Shown: positions 52,901 through 62,145 of the stretch, piece by piece
Numbering within the stretch: position 1 is the first letter of the stretch
Layout: every line of letters starts with the position of its first letter
Position numbers and translations under genes: made by a program
The notes under the pieces: generated by a model
Seen by the model: the letters and a program-made list of their open reading frames with translations, nothing else
Database searches by the model: none
What the model was told of the DNA's origin: nothing
Source: Legionella erythra
GTDB taxonomy: Bacteria > Pseudomonadota > Gammaproteobacteria > Legionellales > Legionellaceae
Length of the DNA: 64,000 nt
Assembly: GCF_001467615.1 (NCBI RefSeq)
Contig: NZ_LNYA01000003.1
Coordinates: forward strand, 183,539 to 247,538
Direction: 5' to 3'

Positions 52901-54760
52901 TTAACCATCGCGGAAATGCTTAAATATCCGCAGGGCTAATTGCTCATTGATGCCTGCCACCTTGGCAATTTCAGCCAAAGGGGCTTTGGCCAGTTCCTGC
53001 AAACCGCCAAAACGCCGCAGTAAGGCCTGACGCCGTTTCGGGCCCACCCCTTCAATGGTTTGAAGAGATGATTCCAGTCCGGTCGTTTGCCTTTTTTTAC
53101 GATGAGCCGTTATCGCAAAGCGATGCGCTTCATCGCGAATGTGCTGTAGCAGATGCAAAGCGGGTGAATCGGCTGGCAACATGATTTCTTCATTGCGTGC
53201 AACCAGAATAAGGCGTTCGAGACCGGCTTTGCGATCCGGTCCTTTGGCAATACCCAGGAGGAATACCCCTTCAACGCCAAGCGCGGTAAGGACTTTTTGG
53301 GCGACATTCACCTGGCCCTTGCCGCCGTCGATGATTAAAACATCCGGAAAGTGCTGCTCCTCTTTAAGCCGCTTAAAACGGCGGGTCAATACCTGTTGCA
53401 TGGCCGCGTAATCATCGCCGGCGGTGATGCCCGCAATATTAAAGCGACGGTAATCCTTTTTTCGCGGCCCATCCGTATCAAACACCACACAGGATGCGAT
53501 GGTGGCTGCTCCCTGTGTATGGCTGATATCGAAACATTCCATGCGGGCAATCGGGGTATTAATCTGTAAGAATGCAGCCAGAGCCTCGTAGCGTTTTTTC
53601 ATGGTCAGGCGCGACGCGTCATAATCACTGACAGCAAGGCGCAGGTTATTCAAGGCAAAGTCCAGCCAGCGCGCCTTGATGCCACGCGGGTTAATCTGAA
53701 TTTGACAAGCCTTGCCTCGCAGTTCTGACAGCATCAGACGAATCGCCTCAAGTTCCGGGAGCGGTTCAGCAAGAATCAGCAGCCCAGGAATCCGTTCCGG
53801 TGCGTCAACGTAATAAAACGACACAAAAGCTTCCATAACCTGCTGCCGTAAATCCTGAAGCTCGCCCTCCAAAACCAGAACCCGCTGTGGGACAGAAGGA
53901 AAAAAGCTGCGGCTGGCGAGCACATGCCCATCGCGTATGGTAACACACTGGATGCAGGCAAAACCGGGTTTGGCGTCCATGACAATCACATCAGCATCAC
54001 CGCGTAACTGCACCACCCCCTGCTGCTCCTGCACCAGACGCAAACTTTTGATCTGATCCCTTAATAAGGCCGCTTCTTCGAAGGCCAGTCGCTTGACCGC
54101 CTCTTCCATACGTGTCGCCATTTCTTCGAGGATAGCCTGGGATTTACCCTGCAGAAAGCGGACAGCGTCATCAACCGCATGTTGATAATCCTCTTTGGAA
54201 ATATAACCAGTGCAGGGCGCTGTGCAACGCTTGATTTGATATTGCAGGCAGGGACGCGAGCGTGTGGTAAAATAGCTGTCCCGGCAATTGCGGATTTTAA
54301 AAATTTTTTGAATGCTGCTTAAGGTTTCGCGCACGGCCGTGGCACTGGGATAGGGTCCAAAGAAATCACCCTTTTTAGGTTTTTTCTTGCTGCGGTAAAG
54401 TTCCATACGCGAGTAACCATTGCTGCGAACCACATGAATGTAAGGATAGGACTTGTCGTCCCGCAACAAGACATTATATTTCGGGCGCAGGGTTTTAATC
54501 AGATTGCTTTCTAACAGCAAGGCTTCTGTTTCGCTGCGGGTTATGCTGACTTCAATGCGCGCAATCTGGCTTACTAGCGAGCGGGTTTTGGCGCCAGTGG
54601 TTTGTCTGCTGAAATAACTGCTGACCCGTTTTTTCAGGTTGGATGCCTTACCGACATACAAAACGGTGTCTTCGGCATCCATCATGCGGTAAACCCCAGG
54701 TTCACTGGTTAAATTAGCAAGCAGGGTTGTTAATTCGGGGGAAGGTAAAAACTCGTTCAT
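52901..54760 (-). CDS. uvrC: Excinuclease ABC subunit C
   Basis: A 619-aa nuclease that makes both cuts in nucleotide excision repair. The N-terminal GIY-YIG domain starts at [21 protein letters not shown] Cys-rich segment is next ([17 protein letters not shown]), then the UVR domain ([19 protein letters not shown]), the RNase H-like nuclease ([18 protein letters not shown] and [15 protein letters not shown]) and C-terminal HhH motifs ([18 protein letters not shown]). All expected residues are seen. It lies 44 bases after letA on the same strand, matching the uvrY-uvrC pairing of E. coli. Confidence 0.96.
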   Translation of the reverse strand: MNEFLPSPELTTLLANLTSEPGVYRMMDAEDTVLYVGKASNLKKRVSSYFSRQTTGAKTRSLVSQIARIEVSITRSETEALLLESNLIKTLRPKYNVLLRDDKSYPYIHVVRSNGYSRMELYRSKKKPKKGDFFGPYPSATAVRETLSSIQKIFKIRNCRDSYFTTRSRPCLQYQIKRCTAPCTGYISKEDYQHAVDDAVRFLQGKSQAILEEMATRMEEAVKRLAFEEAALLRDQIKSLRLVQEQQGVVQLRGDADVIVMDAKPGFACIQCVTIRDGHVLASRSFFPSVPQRVLVLEGELQDLRQQVMEAFVSFYYVDAPERIPGLLILAEPLPELEAIRLMLSELRGKACQIQINPRGIKARWLDFALNNLRLAVSDYDASRLTMKKRYEALAAFLQINTPIARMECFDISHTQGAATIASCVVFDTDGPRKKDYRRFNIAGITAGDDYAAMQQVLTRRFKRLKEEQHFPDVLIIDGGKGQVNVAQKVLTALGVEGVFLLGIAKGPDRKAGLERLILVARNEEIMLPADSPALHLLQHIRDEAHRFAITAHRKKRQTTGLESSLQTIEGVGPKRRQALLRRFGGLQELAKAPLAEIAKVAGINEQLALRIFKHFRDG

Positions 54761-54765
54761 AATGT

Positions 54766-54773
54766 AAGTATAG
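54766..54773 (-). promoter_or_regulatory. CTATACTT element immediately before uvrC
   Basis: On the minus strand CTATACTT ends five bases before the uvrC ATG. If used as a -10, RNA would start at or next to the A of the ATG, giving a leaderless message. It may simply be chance, since uvrC can be read from letA. Confidence 0.25.
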
Positions 54774-54804
54774 ATAGCACAATCCGGGGGCGTTATTGCC
54801 CTGT

Positions 54805-55464
54805 TTAGTCATCGTGCAAGGCATCCGTCGGTTTTTCAATGATTCGATGTTTCATAGCCAGAAAGGTTAATTCCACATCATTTTTAATCCCCAGCTTATC
54901 AAACATACGGTATCGGTAACCATTAATGGTCTTGCTGCTTAAAAACAGACGATCGGCAATATCCTGCACCGTCATGCCGCTGGTAATCATAAACATGACC
55001 TGCATTTCACGTTCAGACAAGCGATCAAACGGCGACTCTTCGACTGCCTCGAGGCTGTTAATCGCCATTTTCTGGGCAATTTCGGCACTTAAGTATTTTT
55101 CTCCTTTCGCTACTTTACGAATGGCAGCGGCCATTTCCTGAGCACCGGACTCTTTGGTAAGGTAACCCATGGCCCCTAATTGCAGGATACGGGTAGGCAG
55201 AGGTTCAGCGCACATCGCCGTGACCGCGATAATTTTAATTTGCGGATTGGATTTTTTTAGGCGGCGGGTAACCTCCCAGCCATCAATGCCAGGCATTTTC
55301 ATGTCCAATAACACGACATCCGGTTTACAGGTTTTCACCAGGGTCAGAGCCTGCTCGCCATTTTCTGCTTCGGCGACGACTTCCATGTCCGGCAGGTCGT
55401 CTAATAATCGTCGAATACCCATTCGAACCAACGCATGGTCATCAACAATTAGTACTTTGATCAA
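54805..55464 (-). CDS. letA: Response regulator LetA (GacA/UvrY family)
   Basis: A 219-aa NarL/FixJ-type regulator. The receiver has D54 ([13 protein letters not shown]) as phospho-acceptor, and the acidic pair in [20 protein letters not shown]. The C-terminal LuxR-type helix-turn-helix is [20 protein letters not shown]. The start is a TTG at 55464, behind AAGGAGC, which gives the family N-terminus MIKVLIV; an ATG at 55497 would add 11 extra residues. In Legionella LetA with sensor LetS induces the small RNAs RsmY/RsmZ, relieving CsrA and switching cells to the transmissive phase. LetS is not in the window. Confidence 0.92.
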   Translation of the reverse strand: MIKVLIVDDHALVRMGIRRLLDDLPDMEVVAEAENGEQALTLVKTCKPDVVLLDMKMPGIDGWEVTRRLKKSNPQIKIIAVTAMCAEPLPTRILQLGAMGYLTKESGAQEMAAAIRKVAKGEKYLSAEIAQKMAINSLEAVEESPFDRLSEREMQVMFMITSGMTVQDIADRLFLSSKTINGYRYRMFDKLGIKNDVELTFLAMKHRIIEKPTDALHDD

Positions 55465-55589
55465 TCGATTGCTCCTTGATAAGCCATCAATGAACACAAA
55501 ACGTCCACCGATATTAGCAAGACTGAACGCGCATTACAATTACAGCCGCATAGCCTGGCCACATGCGACAATCAGTCTGCCGTGCCTGG

Positions 55590-56408
55590 TTAACAGGCGA
55601 GAATATGAATACTGGGATTGTTGGCATCCACAGGGAAAAAAGGCGGGTATTCACCCAATTCCCGCGCACGTCGAATCAAGCGGCCAATATTCTGATTTAC
55701 AAATTCATAGAGTTGCTGATAAGCATCAATAACAAAATAAACTTTTTGCAACATGTCAATGCGGTAAGGGGTACGGAAAGCCACAACCGGATCAAACAAC
55801 ACGCGCATGGGAATATCACTTTCAATGCTGTAAGGTGTCTCACTGATGGAGGATAAAATACCACCGCCGTAAGCCCGCAACCCTTTCGTTGTTTTGATTA
55901 AACCAAACTCCACAGTGAACCAGAACAACCGTTGCAGCAAAGGCCATTCATCCTCAGGGAACTCCAGGACCTTGCACGCGTAATTGTACACAAATTCGGC
56001 ATATACTGGATCGGTCAGCATCGGGCAATGGCCAAAAATTTCATGAAAAATATCAGGCTCCTGCACGTAATCCATTTCTTCTTCCGTGCGAATAAATGTG
56101 GCGGCAGGAAAACGCCTCTTTGCCAGTAACTCAAAAAATTCCCGTGCGGAGATTAAAGCCGCAACAGGCGCTACTTCCCAGCCGGTTAACTCACGCAGCC
56201 GTTCGCTGACATCCGGAAGTTGCGGAATATGTGAACCGGTGAGACCCAGGCTATCCAAACCCTGCATAAACTCATCACAGGCTCTGCCCGGGAGAATGGT
56301 CATCTGCCGCTTGTACAGTAATTGCCAGACGCGATGTTCTTCGTCGGAGTAACTCACCATGCCCTTTAAATCCGGTTGATGAGATACGTAACGGCTGACA
56401 AATTCCAT
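55590..56408 (-). CDS. phhA: Phenylalanine 4-monooxygenase, pterin-dependent
   Basis: A 272-aa bacterial aromatic amino acid hydroxylase. The iron ligands are H122 and H127 (HEIFGHCP) and E167 (FTVEFGL), matching the known bacterial enzyme. It makes tyrosine from phenylalanine using a reduced pterin and O2; in Legionella this feeds homogentisate and pyomelanin pigment. The start at 56408 (MEFVSRYV) has AGGAGC; the in-frame ATG at 56477 would add 23 residues. No phhB (pterin carbinolamine dehydratase) is adjacent. The upstream neighbour, 72 bases away, is an AGMO-like protein, which is probably pterin-dependent too. Confidence 0.94.
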   Translation of the reverse strand: MEFVSRYVSHQPDLKGMVSYSDEEHRVWQLLYKRQMTILPGRACDEFMQGLDSLGLTGSHIPQLPDVSERLRELTGWEVAPVAALISAREFFELLAKRRFPAATFIRTEEEMDYVQEPDIFHEIFGHCPMLTDPVYAEFVYNYACKVLEFPEDEWPLLQRLFWFTVEFGLIKTTKGLRAYGGGILSSISETPYSIESDIPMRVLFDPVVAFRTPYRIDMLQKVYFVIDAYQQLYEFVNQNIGRLIRRARELGEYPPFFPVDANNPSIHILAC

Positions 56409-56480
56409 AATCGCTCCTAAGCATTCTACTTTTTTAATCGGATTGTATAAATTATAGCTGTAAGCCAATTTAATCAACAG

Positions 56481-57704
56481 TTAATAGCCATGATCATCGC
56501 GTAAAGGCTTAGGTATGGGTTCAAAATACCCATGATTGGTAAAAAGCCACTCATTCAGGCTAAAAAACACCAGCATCGCTATCGCTGCAAATGGGGCAGC
56601 GACCTTCATCGCCATTAAAAGACCGCCTAAGATAAGTGCACGTAGCAACTCAAGCCAGTGAATAGCACGCGTGCCATTGCACACCTGGCCTATGATATAA
56701 ATGGTGGTTAAACAGAATAAATCCAGCAGAATGGTCCTTACACCGACTCCACGCAAGCCCGATAAGAACAGCGTAAACCCAAGTACTAAAACCATCACGT
56801 TAACTAACAGGTAAGGACCAGGAACCGCCCCCTGATAGCGTCGCGGCTTACGTTTCACCTGATTAAAACGCCGCTCCCCCAAAAGACCGATTATTTTTTC
56901 AGGGGGTTCAATAAATAAAGCCAGACGCTGACTGATTTTTTTTAAAAATCGACCGTAATACAACATATCCGCCGCCACGTTGATGTTGGCATAAAACGAA
57001 TTCCAGGTTTGCAAGGGTTCCGTAACGCCGTAATCCGGGGGCGCACGCTCAGGCTCAAAGGTATTAAAGAGCTTATCCCAGATGATGAGGCTGCCGGCGT
57101 AGTTTTTATCAATGTATTGGGGATTGCGGCCGTGATGGACACGGTGGTGCGATGGGGTATTGAACAGCTTTTCAAACCAACCCAAATGGCTAATCGTTTG
57201 AGTATGGATCCAGAATTGATAGAGCGTAATTAAGCTGGATACGGTGACAAACATCCAGGTTGGAAAACCGATGACGGCCAAAGGCAGGTAAATAAACGGT
57301 GAAAACAGCGTCTGCACAACACCCTGGCGCAAGGCCACTGACAAATTATAATATTCGCTCTGATGATGAACAGAATGCCCCATCCATAAAAACGTGATGC
57401 GATGGGTGGCACGATGATACCAATAATAGAGAAAATCGACTAAAAGCCACAGAATAAACCAGGCTAAAACGGACCGTGGGTTAATGGTCAGCAAGGCGGT
57501 GTGTTGATAAAGGCTTTGGTATCCAAAGAGGAGCAGGACTTGCAGAGGAGCGGTACATAGCTGTTCCAGTGAGCCACTGCTTAAATTACTGACATAGTCC
57601 TTGATTTCATAAAGCGGTTGCTTTCGAATCCTCGAAACGGCATATTCAATGCCAATCAGTAAAAAAAACACTGGAATGGCATAAATAATAAAATCACTCC
57701 CCAT
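56481..57704 (-). CDS. Fatty acid hydroxylase-superfamily membrane protein resembling alkylglycerol monooxygenase (AGMO)
   Basis: A 407-aa polytopic membrane di-iron protein. The eight-His signature is complete: H97-x3-H101, H110-x2-H113-H114 and H187-x2-H190-H191. The sequence around it is strikingly like animal AGMO/TMEM195: HHQSEYYNLSVALRQ, then YQFWIHTQ, then NTPSHHRVHHGRNPQYIDKN, then IIWDKLFNTFEPE. AGMO cleaves ether lipids using tetrahydrobiopterin. Sterol desaturases and fatty acid hydroxylases share the His boxes but not these longer stretches, as I recall them. The ribosome binding site is AGGGAAG. Ether-lipid or other lipid hydroxylation is inferred. Three or four further helices follow the catalytic domain. 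Confidence 0.8.
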   Translation of the reverse strand: MGSDFIIYAIPVFFLLIGIEYAVSRIRKQPLYEIKDYVSNLSSGSLEQLCTAPLQVLLLFGYQSLYQHTALLTINPRSVLAWFILWLLVDFLYYWYHRATHRITFLWMGHSVHHQSEYYNLSVALRQGVVQTLFSPFIYLPLAVIGFPTWMFVTVSSLITLYQFWIHTQTISHLGWFEKLFNTPSHHRVHHGRNPQYIDKNYAGSLIIWDKLFNTFEPERAPPDYGVTEPLQTWNSFYANINVAADMLYYGRFLKKISQRLALFIEPPEKIIGLLGERRFNQVKRKPRRYQGAVPGPYLLVNVMVLVLGFTLFLSGLRGVGVRTILLDLFCLTTIYIIGQVCNGTRAIHWLELLRALILGGLLMAMKVAAPFAAIAMLVFFSLNEWLFTNHGYFEPIPKPLRDDHGY

Positions 57705-57766
57705 CTCAACTTCCCTCTGATTAGGCTGTATGAAACACTACCATCAAATGGTTCAATACGCACCCC

Positions 57767-58624
57767 TCATCGAGCCTTTCGTTGAATGCTGGTAATGGGA
57801 ATATAAACCTCTTTGCCCTGTGCCGTGGCATGTACCTGCCCTTTAAAGGCATGGCCGTAAACAACTTCGTAAGTGAGAGGGTATTTACCTGTCTCCGTAC
57901 GCAGTTGCTGATAAGCCGTCTCAAATGCTTGCCGGGCACCCTTGCCTGTCAACCCTTTATTACGGGCCTGATTGATGTTGCGTACGCCCTGTGCTTTTAA
58001 ACTGCCTACCAGGGCATGTAAAGAGGGGTAATGCATGGTCAGCCATTCCATATCGACCACCGGATCGAGAAAATGTTCAGCCAGTAAACAATCGCCAATG
58101 TCATGCATGTCAGCAAAGGCATTGGTATGGGCATAATGATCAACCCCTTCCCAGGCCTGTTTTAATTCTTTAAACGTATCAGGCCCCAGGGTGGAAAACA
58201 GCAGGCAGGCGTCTTTGCTCATTACCCGGTTCATTTCCCGCATCACCTCGTTCAGCGGTTGAGCCCAGTGAATCGCCTGATTGGCAAAGACCAAATCAAA
58301 TAAACCGTCCGGAAAAGGCAGCGCCGTCATATCGGCATTGACCAACGCCCACTTACATCGCCAGCCTTGCTTTTTTTGGGCTTGATGGAGCATTTCCCGC
58401 GCCAAATCGATGCCGATGATCTGAGCATCCGGGTAACGCTTTTTCAGCAGACGGGAAAAAACACCCGTGCCGCAGCCCAGATCAAGAACATAACGCGGTT
58501 TAATCTTCATGTAATCAAGGCGCTCAAATAAACGCGTCCCTATTTCATGCTGTATTTTGGCAGCGCGGTCATAATCGGCGGCATGGGTATTAAATGATTT
58601 GCTAATTTCGTTTTTAAGATTCAT
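57767..58624 (-). CDS. bioC: Malonyl-ACP O-methyltransferase BioC
   Basis: A 285-aa SAM-dependent methyltransferase. The SAM motif I is VLDLGCGTGVFSRLL, motif II is ADMTALPFPDGLFDLVFANQ, and AIHWAQPLNEVMREMNRVMS is typical of BioC. The N-terminus KSFNTHAADYDRAAKIQHEI is the BioC family start. It methylates malonyl-ACP so that fatty acid synthesis can build the pimeloyl chain of biotin. The C-terminal segment also fits (MEWLTMHYPSLHALVGSLKA followed by QGVRN). No other bio genes are adjacent. Confidence 0.9.
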   Translation of the reverse strand: MNLKNEISKSFNTHAADYDRAAKIQHEIGTRLFERLDYMKIKPRYVLDLGCGTGVFSRLLKKRYPDAQIIGIDLAREMLHQAQKKQGWRCKWALVNADMTALPFPDGLFDLVFANQAIHWAQPLNEVMREMNRVMSKDACLLFSTLGPDTFKELKQAWEGVDHYAHTNAFADMHDIGDCLLAEHFLDPVVDMEWLTMHYPSLHALVGSLKAQGVRNINQARNKGLTGKGARQAFETAYQQLRTETGKYPLTYEVVYGHAFKGQVHATAQGKEVYIPITSIQRKAR

Positions 58625-58659
58625 TATGGCAAAGCTTTACTAATGGAAGTCCAACACGC

Positions 58660-59349
58660 GTGTATCAGAAAATTAAAAGTATAACACAGCAATGGCGATT
58701 GCCCGCTGTTTGTGCGGTTTGCAACCACAATCATTCTGGCTTTTTTGCGGTTTGTTCGCTTTGCGAGCAATTATTAACACCCCTTGGGGCCGGTTGCCAC
58801 TATTGCCGCCAACCACTCACCGATGCGGCGTTCCCGGTGTGCGGCCATTGCATAAAAAAACGCCCCGGCTTTGATGCCGTGTTGACTGCCTATCGTTTTA
58901 ACGGCCTGCTGCGCAGCCTGCTGCATGATTATAAATACCGGCAAGCCCTGTATCTCCGCTCGTTTTTGGTCAAATTGATGAAAGACGCCCTGCCTGACGA
59001 TTACCGTTCGGAGTGTCTGATTCCTGTGCCCCTGCATGCCCTGCGTTTGCGGCAACGGGGTTTTAACCAGACGGCGGAATTAGCCAAAATCCTGGCGGCG
59101 GAGTTAGCGATTCCCTGCTCCCTGACCCGGTGTCAAAAAATCATCAATACCCCCACGCAAGCGGGACTCAGCGGCCGGCAACGCCGCAACAACCTGAAAC
59201 AATCGTTCAGGATAAAGCCGATGCCTTATGCGCATGTTACCCTGGTGGATGATTTATTAACCACCGGCAGCACCGCCAGTGAACTGGCCCGCTGCCTGAA
59301 ACAGCAGGGCGTGCAGCGCGTGGATGTTTTATGTTGCGCACGGGCGTAA
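58660..59349 (+). CDS. comF: ComF-family phosphoribosyltransferase-like protein
   Basis: A 229-aa protein. The N-terminal zinc-finger-like part has paired cysteines (CAVCNHN, CSLCEQ, CHYCRQPL, VCGHC). The C-terminal PRT domain has VTLVDDLLTTGSTASELARC as the PRPP-binding loop and RQRGFNQTAELAKIL. ComF is needed for natural transformation in several bacteria, and Legionella is transformable. The start is a GTG at 58660 with GGAAG upstream. Its stop abuts the stop of the convergent M50 protease with no spacing. Confidence 0.9.
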   Translation: MYQKIKSITQQWRLPAVCAVCNHNHSGFFAVCSLCEQLLTPLGAGCHYCRQPLTDAAFPVCGHCIKKRPGFDAVLTAYRFNGLLRSLLHDYKYRQALYLRSFLVKLMKDALPDDYRSECLIPVPLHALRLRQRGFNQTAELAKILAAELAIPCSLTRCQKIINTPTQAGLSGRQRRNNLKQSFRIKPMPYAHVTLVDDLLTTGSTASELARCLKQQGVQRVDVLCCARA

Positions 59350-60423
59350 TCAATGGGCGTAACGCGCCAGATCATTGAGTATCAACTGAACAAAAATCAG
59401 CATAAAGAGAATCAATGCCAGACGATGCAGCAAAACTTCCATGGCGATAGAAATCGGTTTGCCGCGAATTTTTTCAAGCAGGACATAAACCATGGAGCCG
59501 CCATCCAGTCCGGGCACCGGCAAGAGATTTACGAAACCCACGGTCAGACTGAGTGAAGCTATAAAGTAAAGAAACACAGAAAAACCCTGCACAAATGAAT
59601 TTAAAGAGACATTAAAAAAACCAACAGGGCCTAAAAGCAAGGTAAAAGGAATCATACCCGTTAACAGCTGTTTGAGCATAACCACAAAAAAGGCGAATAA
59701 ATCGGCCATCTTGACCAGGGCCTCACGTGCAGCGCTAAAAAAATGCGTCCCTGGCACCCAGCGTTGATTCGTAGCCGGCGATACCATTTCAAAACCCAAC
59801 AGGGAAAACAGCGACCCCTTTACGGCCGGGAAGCGCCAACGGCTTAAATCCAATTGCAATTTCTGTGGCTGATTCTGCTGATTCTGAACAACGACCGGGA
59901 TGTTGGCCTGTCCCAGGGAAGCAATAAGACGCATGCCGGCTTCCTGCAGAGACTGCGCCGAATGACCATTAATCATCAGGATGCGATCGCCGGCTTTAAA
60001 TCCTGCCGATGCTGCGAGACTTTGCGGTGTCACTTTCTCGATGGCGGCATCATACTGTTTATAGCCCACCATCAGCATCAGGGTCAACGCCACCCAGGTC
60101 ACGAACAGATTAGCCACGGCACCAGCCAACAAAATGATTAACCGTTGCCAGACCGGCTTTTTATCAAAACAGAAAGGAAGTTCGTCTTCCCGGACGGGCT
60201 GGATACGGGAATTAAGCAGCCGCACATAACCGCCGAGCGGCCATAAGCCCCAGACCCATTCGATACTGTGTTTATCCTGCCGTTTGAGCAACGGTCTGCC
60301 AAAACCAATGGCGATGCGTTGAATGTTGACCTTAAACAACCGGGCTGCCAGGGCATGCCCGGCTTCATGAAGGCCGATGACTAAGATTAATGTAAGTAAT
60401 AATGCCAGAAAGCCGGTAAGCAT
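59350..60423 (-). CDS. Site-2-type (M50) membrane metalloprotease with one PDZ domain
   Basis: A 357-aa protein. The zinc motif HEAGH is in the first helix (LILVIGLHEAGHALAARLF), and the third ligand region is NLLPVPGLDGGSMVY. One PDZ domain (about residues 125-200: SAGFKAGDRILMINGHSAQS) lies between, against two in classical RseP of about 450 aa. It could be the RseP of this organism or a paralogue with another substrate. The genes around it are not the bamA-lpxD cluster that usually hosts rseP, which favours a paralogue. The start at 60423 follows AGGAAGAG. The 92-aa gene is ten bases upstream on the same strand. Confidence 0.85.
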   Translation of the reverse strand: MLTGFLALLLTLILVIGLHEAGHALAARLFKVNIQRIAIGFGRPLLKRQDKHSIEWVWGLWPLGGYVRLLNSRIQPVREDELPFCFDKKPVWQRLIILLAGAVANLFVTWVALTLMLMVGYKQYDAAIEKVTPQSLAASAGFKAGDRILMINGHSAQSLQEAGMRLIASLGQANIPVVVQNQQNQPQKLQLDLSRWRFPAVKGSLFSLLGFEMVSPATNQRWVPGTHFFSAAREALVKMADLFAFFVVMLKQLLTGMIPFTLLLGPVGFFNVSLNSFVQGFSVFLYFIASLSLTVGFVNLLPVPGLDGGSMVYVLLEKIRGKPISIAMEVLLHRLALILFMLIFVQLILNDLARYAH

Positions 60424-60432
60424 CTCTTCCTG

Positions 60433-60711
60433 CTAGCGTGTGTTATCAACCACTAATTGCAGCATGGGACGGGGCTTTCGTCCAGTCTTAAGTTCATGGC
60501 CTTTGCGGTAGACTTCAAAGATGCGGTAAACCTGAGCTGTTTCGCTGTCGACAAGCTCGACCTCATCGCCGTGATCATCCATCAGGGTAACCGTTAAGTG
60601 CATTTCCCGGAAATGGCTTATTTTGTAGCGCTCTTTGAACAAGCGCAGGACACTTAATAGATTTTCTGCCGCCTCTTCACTGTTATGGTTGCCCTGGAAG
60701 ATGATATCCAT
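60433..60711 (-). CDS. Small 92-aa conserved-looking hypothetical protein
   Basis: A soluble 92-aa protein with an even alpha/beta pattern (EEAAENLLSVLRLFKERYK; MHLTVTLMDDHGDEVELVDS). A good AAGGAG site precedes the start, and its end is ten bases before the M50 protease, so it is probably co-transcribed with it. I recognise no family. The compact fold and acidic N-terminal half suggest a regulatory or accessory partner, but this is speculation. Confidence 0.72.
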   Translation of the reverse strand: MDIIFQGNHNSEEAAENLLSVLRLFKERYKISHFREMHLTVTLMDDHGDEVELVDSETAQVYRIFEVYRKGHELKTGRKPRPMLQLVVDNTR

Positions 60712-60870
60712 CGAAATCTCCTTAGCAGGAAGCGCCTGGTATTTCCCTTGTTAACGGCAAATCAGGCAAGGACTTGAGTATCAACGGCGATTGATCCTTG
60801 TTTTACTCTACATTTTAAAAAAGTTATGGTTTACAATCTCAAGCATTACCGGATAAATACTATAACTTAG

Positions 60871-62145
60871 ATGGTCTTTGTTGCCTGCGGGCTTAATCAT
60901 AAAACAGCTCCGCTGGATGTGCGTGAAAAAGTCGCGCTGACGCCAGCCACCCAGAATACACTGCTTCACAAGCTGGTGGGTCTCCCCGCAATCAACGAAG
61001 CGGCTATCCTGTCGACCTGTAACCGCATGGATATCTATTGCGATACCAACGATCCGGAAAGCCTGGTACCGTGGCTTGCCCATGAACATCAACTGTCCCC
61101 AGACGCCCTGTTGCCGTATTTTTATCTGCATCATGGGCATCACGGTATTCGTCACACCCTGCGTGTCGCCAGCGGCCTGGACTCCATGATGCTTGGCGAA
61201 CCGCAAATTCTTGGGCAAATGAAACAGGCTTACCAGCAAGCCTGCCGTCTCGGTGCCGTTAAAAGCAATTTACGCCACGTGTTCGAATACGTTTTCAGTG
61301 CCAGCAAACGCATCCGCAGTCAAAGCGGCATTGGCACCAACCCCGTTTCCGTGGCTTATGCCGCCGTGCAATTGGTCAATCAATTTTTTAATGACATTCA
61401 ATCCCTGCGGGTTTTTTTAATCGGCTCAGGAGAGACGGCCAATCTGGTGGTTAAATACCTGCACAAGGAAGGCGTCTCTGATTTTTTAGTGGCAAGCCGT
61501 ACCCGTGAAAATGCCATGCAGCTCGCCACGGCCTATCAGGGCAAGGCCTTGACCATTGGCGATATTCCCGAGCATCTGGCCGAGGCCGATGTCGTCATTT
61601 CAGCCACGGCCTGTCCGCTCCCCTTCATTAACAAGAGCCTGGTGGCTCATGCCCTTGAAAAACGACAGGGCAATCCGATGTTCTTTCTGGATTTGGCGGT
61701 GCCGCGCGACATTGAGCCGGATGTCAGCGACTTGGCCAACGTTGTCCTCTATAACATCGACGATTTGCAATCCATCATTACCAAAGGAATGGATGAACGC
61801 CGCAGCGCCGCCCTTCAGGCTGAGCAGTTAATTGATTGCGAACTGGACAATTACATTCGCTGGCACCGCTCGCTGCGCGCCAAAGATGTGATCTGCCATT
61901 ATCGTGATACCATGGAGAATCTGGCAGCGGAAGAATTGCAACGGGCCATGAAGAAGCTCGCTTCAGGCATCAATCAAACCGAGGTTTTGCAGGAATTCAG
62001 TAATCGTCTGGTGAATAAATTAACCCATTTTCCCACTGTCGGCTTACGGCAGGCGGCATGGGATAATCGCGAAGAATTGCTGGATCTGGTGCATTATTTA
62101 TTTAATCCATCCAAAGCGTTTATACCCTATGAAGAAATCTCTTGA
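60871..62145 (+). CDS. hemA: Glutamyl-tRNA reductase
   Basis: A 424-aa enzyme that makes glutamate-1-semialdehyde, the first committed step of C5-pathway heme synthesis. The catalytic Cys is C50 in [31 protein letters not shown] and the NADPH domain ([16 protein letters not shown]) are typical. No clear ribosome binding site is seen before the ATG at 60871, which could limit its translation. Its end overlaps prfA by 17 bases, the classic hemA-prfA-prmC operon. Confidence 0.96.
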   Translation: MVFVACGLNHKTAPLDVREKVALTPATQNTLLHKLVGLPAINEAAILSTCNRMDIYCDTNDPESLVPWLAHEHQLSPDALLPYFYLHHGHHGIRHTLRVASGLDSMMLGEPQILGQMKQAYQQACRLGAVKSNLRHVFEYVFSASKRIRSQSGIGTNPVSVAYAAVQLVNQFFNDIQSLRVFLIGSGETANLVVKYLHKEGVSDFLVASRTRENAMQLATAYQGKALTIGDIPEHLAEADVVISATACPLPFINKSLVAHALEKRQGNPMFFLDLAVPRDIEPDVSDLANVVLYNIDDLQSIITKGMDERRSAALQAEQLIDCELDNYIRWHRSLRAKDVICHYRDTMENLAAEELQRAMKKLASGINQTEVLQEFSNRLVNKLTHFPTVGLRQAAWDNREELLDLVHYLFNPSKAFIPYEEIS

